This document shows, one piece after another, positions 60,268 to 64,000 of a DNA stretch of 64,000 nucleotides (position 1 is the first letter of the stretch; each line of letters begins with the position of its first letter). The DNA is from Azospirillum doebereinerae (lineage in GTDB: Bacteria > Pseudomonadota > Alphaproteobacteria > Azospirillales > Azospirillaceae), in the NCBI RefSeq assembly GCF_003989665.1, contig NZ_RZIJ01000007.1:124001-188000 (forward strand). The letters are read 5' to 3'. Position numbers and translations under genes: made by a program. Below the pieces are notes generated by a model, which ran no database searches, had not been told where the DNA came from, and saw only the letters and a program-made list of their open reading frames with translations.

Positions 60268-61485
60268 CTAGCGGGACGAGGGGCTGGAAGGGAGTTCGTC
60301 CCCGAAGACGGGAAGCCGCCACGGCCCGCCGAGTTCGGTGTTGCGAAGGAGGAGCACCAGCTCGTCGCGCGACCGCGTCACGGCCGTGTACAGCCACCGC
60401 CATCTGTGTTCCCGGAACGCCGCCGAATCGTCGATCACGGTGACCGAGGGAAATTCCGACCCCTGGGAGGCGTGGCAGGTGATCAGCCACGCCCAATCAT
60501 ACATCTGGATGTCCTTCCCCACGCGCGGCTGGACCGTTCCGTCAGTGTAGTGCGCCTGGAACATCCAGGGATGCACGATCAGCTTGCTGCGCGACCGGAC
60601 CTCGTCCTCCATCTGCACGCCCAAGGACCACAACCCGGCGTCCCGGCCGCGCGCTTCGGTGGCCGCCCGTGTCATGGAGCCGATCATCCCGTTGAAGAGC
60701 CCCTCGTCCTTCTGGTTGCGCCGGCAGATGACGCGCTCGCCCGCCTGCGGCATGACGGATTCATGCCCAAGGAGAGACCGCATCCTTTTCGTGTAGGTGG
60801 TGCGGACACGGTGGGTGCCGCAGATCGCCTGCGACGAGGGTCGCATCACCAGGGACTGGGTGCCGCGCTCCAAGGGGAGGACGTGCACCTTGCCGACCGA
60901 GCCGAACCGCCGGGGCAGTTGCTGCTGGCGCAGCAGATGGGCCAAGCGGATGACCGGGCTCTCCCGCGCGGTGCGGTGCGGCTCGGTCAGGCGGAAATCG
61001 GGTTCCCCGCCGGTGAACATGCCTTGGCCGGACACCGGCGGCAGCTGGTAGTCGTCGGCGATCACCAGGATCTTCTTCTCCGTCCGGAGAAGATCGCGCG
61101 CCACGTCGTCGCCGACCATCGAGCCCTCGTCGCAGACGATGAGATCGGCCTCGGCCAGGGGGCCGTCGGCCCGGCGGGCGAAGTACAGCTCGCCCGTGTC
61201 CCCATCCTTGCGCGGGGCGTAGAGCAGCGAGTGCAGCGTCGCCGCGCTGTCGATCCCCTTCTGGCGCAGCACCTGCGCCGCCTTCCCGGTCGGCGAGCCG
61301 ACCACGTAATCCTTCAGCCGGCGGCGTTCCTGCAGATGTTCGAGCACGAAGGCCGTGGTCTTGCTCTTCCCCGTTCCGGCTTCGCCGGCAAGCCAGAAAA
61401 CCTGCGGGGCCTGGTCATCCGCATACCAGGCGTCGATCGCCTGGATGGCGCGATGCTGCTCGTCGGTCGGCGTGTCGGAAGGCAT
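60268..61485 (-). CDS. RecD/Dda-like AAA helicase or ATPase
   Basis: A 405-residue SF1-type helicase. Walker A GEAGTGKS (34-41), motif Ia VVGSPTGKAAQVL, Walker B LIVCDEGSMV, motif III VIADDYQLPPVSG, and C-terminal motifs TCHASQGSEFPSVTVI (V) and WLYTAVTRSRDELVLL (VI). This order matches RecD2/Dda-like and phage-type helicases. No nuclease domain is visible. It stands alone with no neighbour suggesting a phage or defence island. Confidence 0.87.
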   Translation of the reverse strand: MPSDTPTDEQHRAIQAIDAWYADDQAPQVFWLAGEAGTGKSKTTAFVLEHLQERRRLKDYVVGSPTGKAAQVLRQKGIDSAATLHSLLYAPRKDGDTGELYFARRADGPLAEADLIVCDEGSMVGDDVARDLLRTEKKILVIADDYQLPPVSGQGMFTGGEPDFRLTEPHRTARESPVIRLAHLLRQQQLPRRFGSVGKVHVLPLERGTQSLVMRPSSQAICGTHRVRTTYTKRMRSLLGHESVMPQAGERVICRRNQKDEGLFNGMIGSMTRAATEARGRDAGLWSLGVQMEDEVRSRSKLIVHPWMFQAHYTDGTVQPRVGKDIQMYDWAWLITCHASQGSEFPSVTVIDDSAAFREHRWRWLYTAVTRSRDELVLLLRNTELGGPWRLPVFGDELPSSPSSR

Positions 61486-61936
61486 GGACTCAACCGGAAT
61501 GGAAACGCGGATGGAGGCGCACCCTACTTTGCTCCTCCAGCCCCGGTCCAGAGGCCATCGCCGAAAGGGAAAACCTTAGCAACGCGCGTCCGATACCGTC
61601 GGCCGGGATTCGCATGGGCGGCTGGGAAGCGCTTCACAGGCAACCCTGTAAGGAGTCACAAAAATCTATTCAGACATTCACATAGATTAAATCGAAGTCG
61701 AGGGAAGGCGCCCAGTGAAGAAACATCGGCAATATGAGAAACGATGCCTGATTTCCGGCGAGGTAGGGCTCTCGTCCATATTGACAAAACGAAAAAAATT
61801 GGCGGGTACTGCAAGATTCTCGTATCGGGAAGGTCGCTCGATCCTGCCCCAAGGATTGGCTATTGCTCTTACGGTGTGTTGCTATGCGCATTGAAGCGGT
61901 GTAGCGTTTCCCTCTTTCTAAAGGAGGCGTTCGATC
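61486..61936 (+). promoter_or_regulatory. Upstream region of the kai operon
   Basis: 451 bases with no supportable gene. The part 61655-61800 is distinctly AT-rich. The last ten bases include CTAAAGGAGG, the strong ribosome-binding site of the small first ORF. No confident sigma-factor motif or terminator was found; both the helicase (leftward) and kai (rightward) promoters must lie here. Confidence 0.5.
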
Positions 61937-62124
61937 ATGAAAACGCTGGCCACGATGCGGATCGAGCCGGCCTTGCTTGCCGCGGCATGGTGCTGTGCCA
62001 AGTGGGAAGATCGTCTCCTCGACAACCCGGGCGAGACCGTGCCCGCACACGGGTTTCGCGAAAAGCCGCTTTCCAACGCGGTCGCCAACCACGCCCTGAT
62101 CAAGACCAAGGTGTCCGAGCCGCG

Positions 62125-62128
<4 letters not shown>
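61937..62128 (+). CDS. Small ORF translationally coupled to kaiC
   Basis: A 63-residue peptide (starts MKTLATMRIEPALLAAAWCC) with a strong AAAGGAGG before its ATG at 61937. Its TGA overlaps the kaiC ATG (62125), so kaiC translation depends on it. Not a known Kai protein; it may be a small partner or a leader whose translation opens the kaiC start. Confidence 0.6.
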
Positions 62129-63821
<1,693 letters not shown>

Positions 63822-63825
<4 letters not shown>

Positions 63826-64000
63826 GCGGCGCCGACAAGCCGTCTCCCGTGGCTCTTGCCGAAGCAAGGGCGTTCCCCGACACCGGTTCTCCCGATGGGC
63901 ACTACAGCCTGCGGCTCTACGTGGCCGGGCAAACCGCGAAGTCGCTGACGGCCATCGCCAACCTCAAGCGGATCTGCGAGGAGCATCTGGCCGGCCGTTA
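63822..64000 (+). CDS. kaiB: KaiB-family protein, 5' part only
   Basis: The first 59 codons are present. After a 26-residue N-terminal extension comes [20 protein letters not shown], the start of the KaiB thioredoxin-like/fold-switching domain. ATGA overlap with kaiC. KaiB binds KaiC and drives its dephosphorylation phase in cyanobacteria. The gene runs off the end of the window. Confidence 0.9.

Noticed and set aside
60268..61485. Helicase as part of a defence or prophage island
   Set aside because: No nuclease, methylase, integrase or phage gene flanks it; neighbours are glycosyltransferases and kai genes.

Overview
The window is GC-rich with strong G/C third-position codon bias, and its gene content points to an alphaproteobacterium of the Rhodospirillales, most likely Azospirillum or a close relative. 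The evidence is a kaiC-kaiB locus, a norCBQD/norEF denitrification locus, a DUF2336 protein, RNase J, CspA and large exopolysaccharide-type glycosyltransferases. The genus is inferred, not proven. No rRNA, tRNA, IS element, CRISPR array or replication origin was recognised.

Layout. (1) 1-15494 (+): a catabolic and uptake island. Two branched-chain-type ABC transporters (each with LivM and LivG fused in one polypeptide, followed by LivF) flank an IclR regulator and genes for CoA-ester chemistry: a thiolase-fold protein lacking the thiolase cysteines, a DUF35 Zn-ribbon protein, two MaoC-fold proteins (one without the catalytic pair), an enoyl-CoA hydratase-like protein, an Fe-alcohol dehydrogenase, a PRISE-type enone reductase and an AMP-forming acyl-CoA ligase. 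The set resembles the hydratase/retro-aldolase complexes of steroid side-chain degradation. (2) 15528-19593 (-): a MarR-controlled thiol/electrophile-stress operon (MarR with a Cys/His tail, secreted protein, AhpD-like, redoxin, class I amidotransferase, VOC protein). (3) 19770-21840: a decayed oligopeptide-permease gene, cspA, a small basic protein and a LuxR-type response regulator. (4) 21983-27864: nitric-oxide reductase genes norCBQD (-) and norEF-like genes (+), diverging around a perfect TTGAC-N4-GTCAA box. (5) 27924-44656 (-): a surface polysaccharide cluster with glycosyltransferases, a methyltransferase, a pyruvyl transferase and a probable pseudo-glycosyltransferase, then an RTX repeat protein and its type I secretion ABC and membrane-fusion subunits. 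(6) 45115-51404 (+): galE, a MarR regulator, a DUF2336 protein, an ABC-F ATPase and an RNase J-type enzyme. (7) 51401-55314 (-): a compact cluster of two HMA-fold proteins, a DUF5132-like protein, an unknown small protein, a YtxH-like protein and a P-type ATPase without the CPC motif. (8) 55569-60120 (-): tandem TPR/SPINDLY (GT41-like) glycosyltransferases. (9) 60268-61485 (-): a RecD/Dda-like helicase. (10) 61937-64000 (+): a small ORF, kaiC with a C-terminal coiled coil, and the start of kaiB.

The most interesting possibilities are the IclR/aldolase island (a possible route for a branched or polycyclic carboxylic acid), the cysteine-poor HMA/YtxH/P-type ATPase cluster, and the pairing of an active-looking with a degenerate family-2 glycosyltransferase of the same architecture. 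Starts were chosen from ribosome-binding sites and overlaps; several genes start with GTG or TTG.
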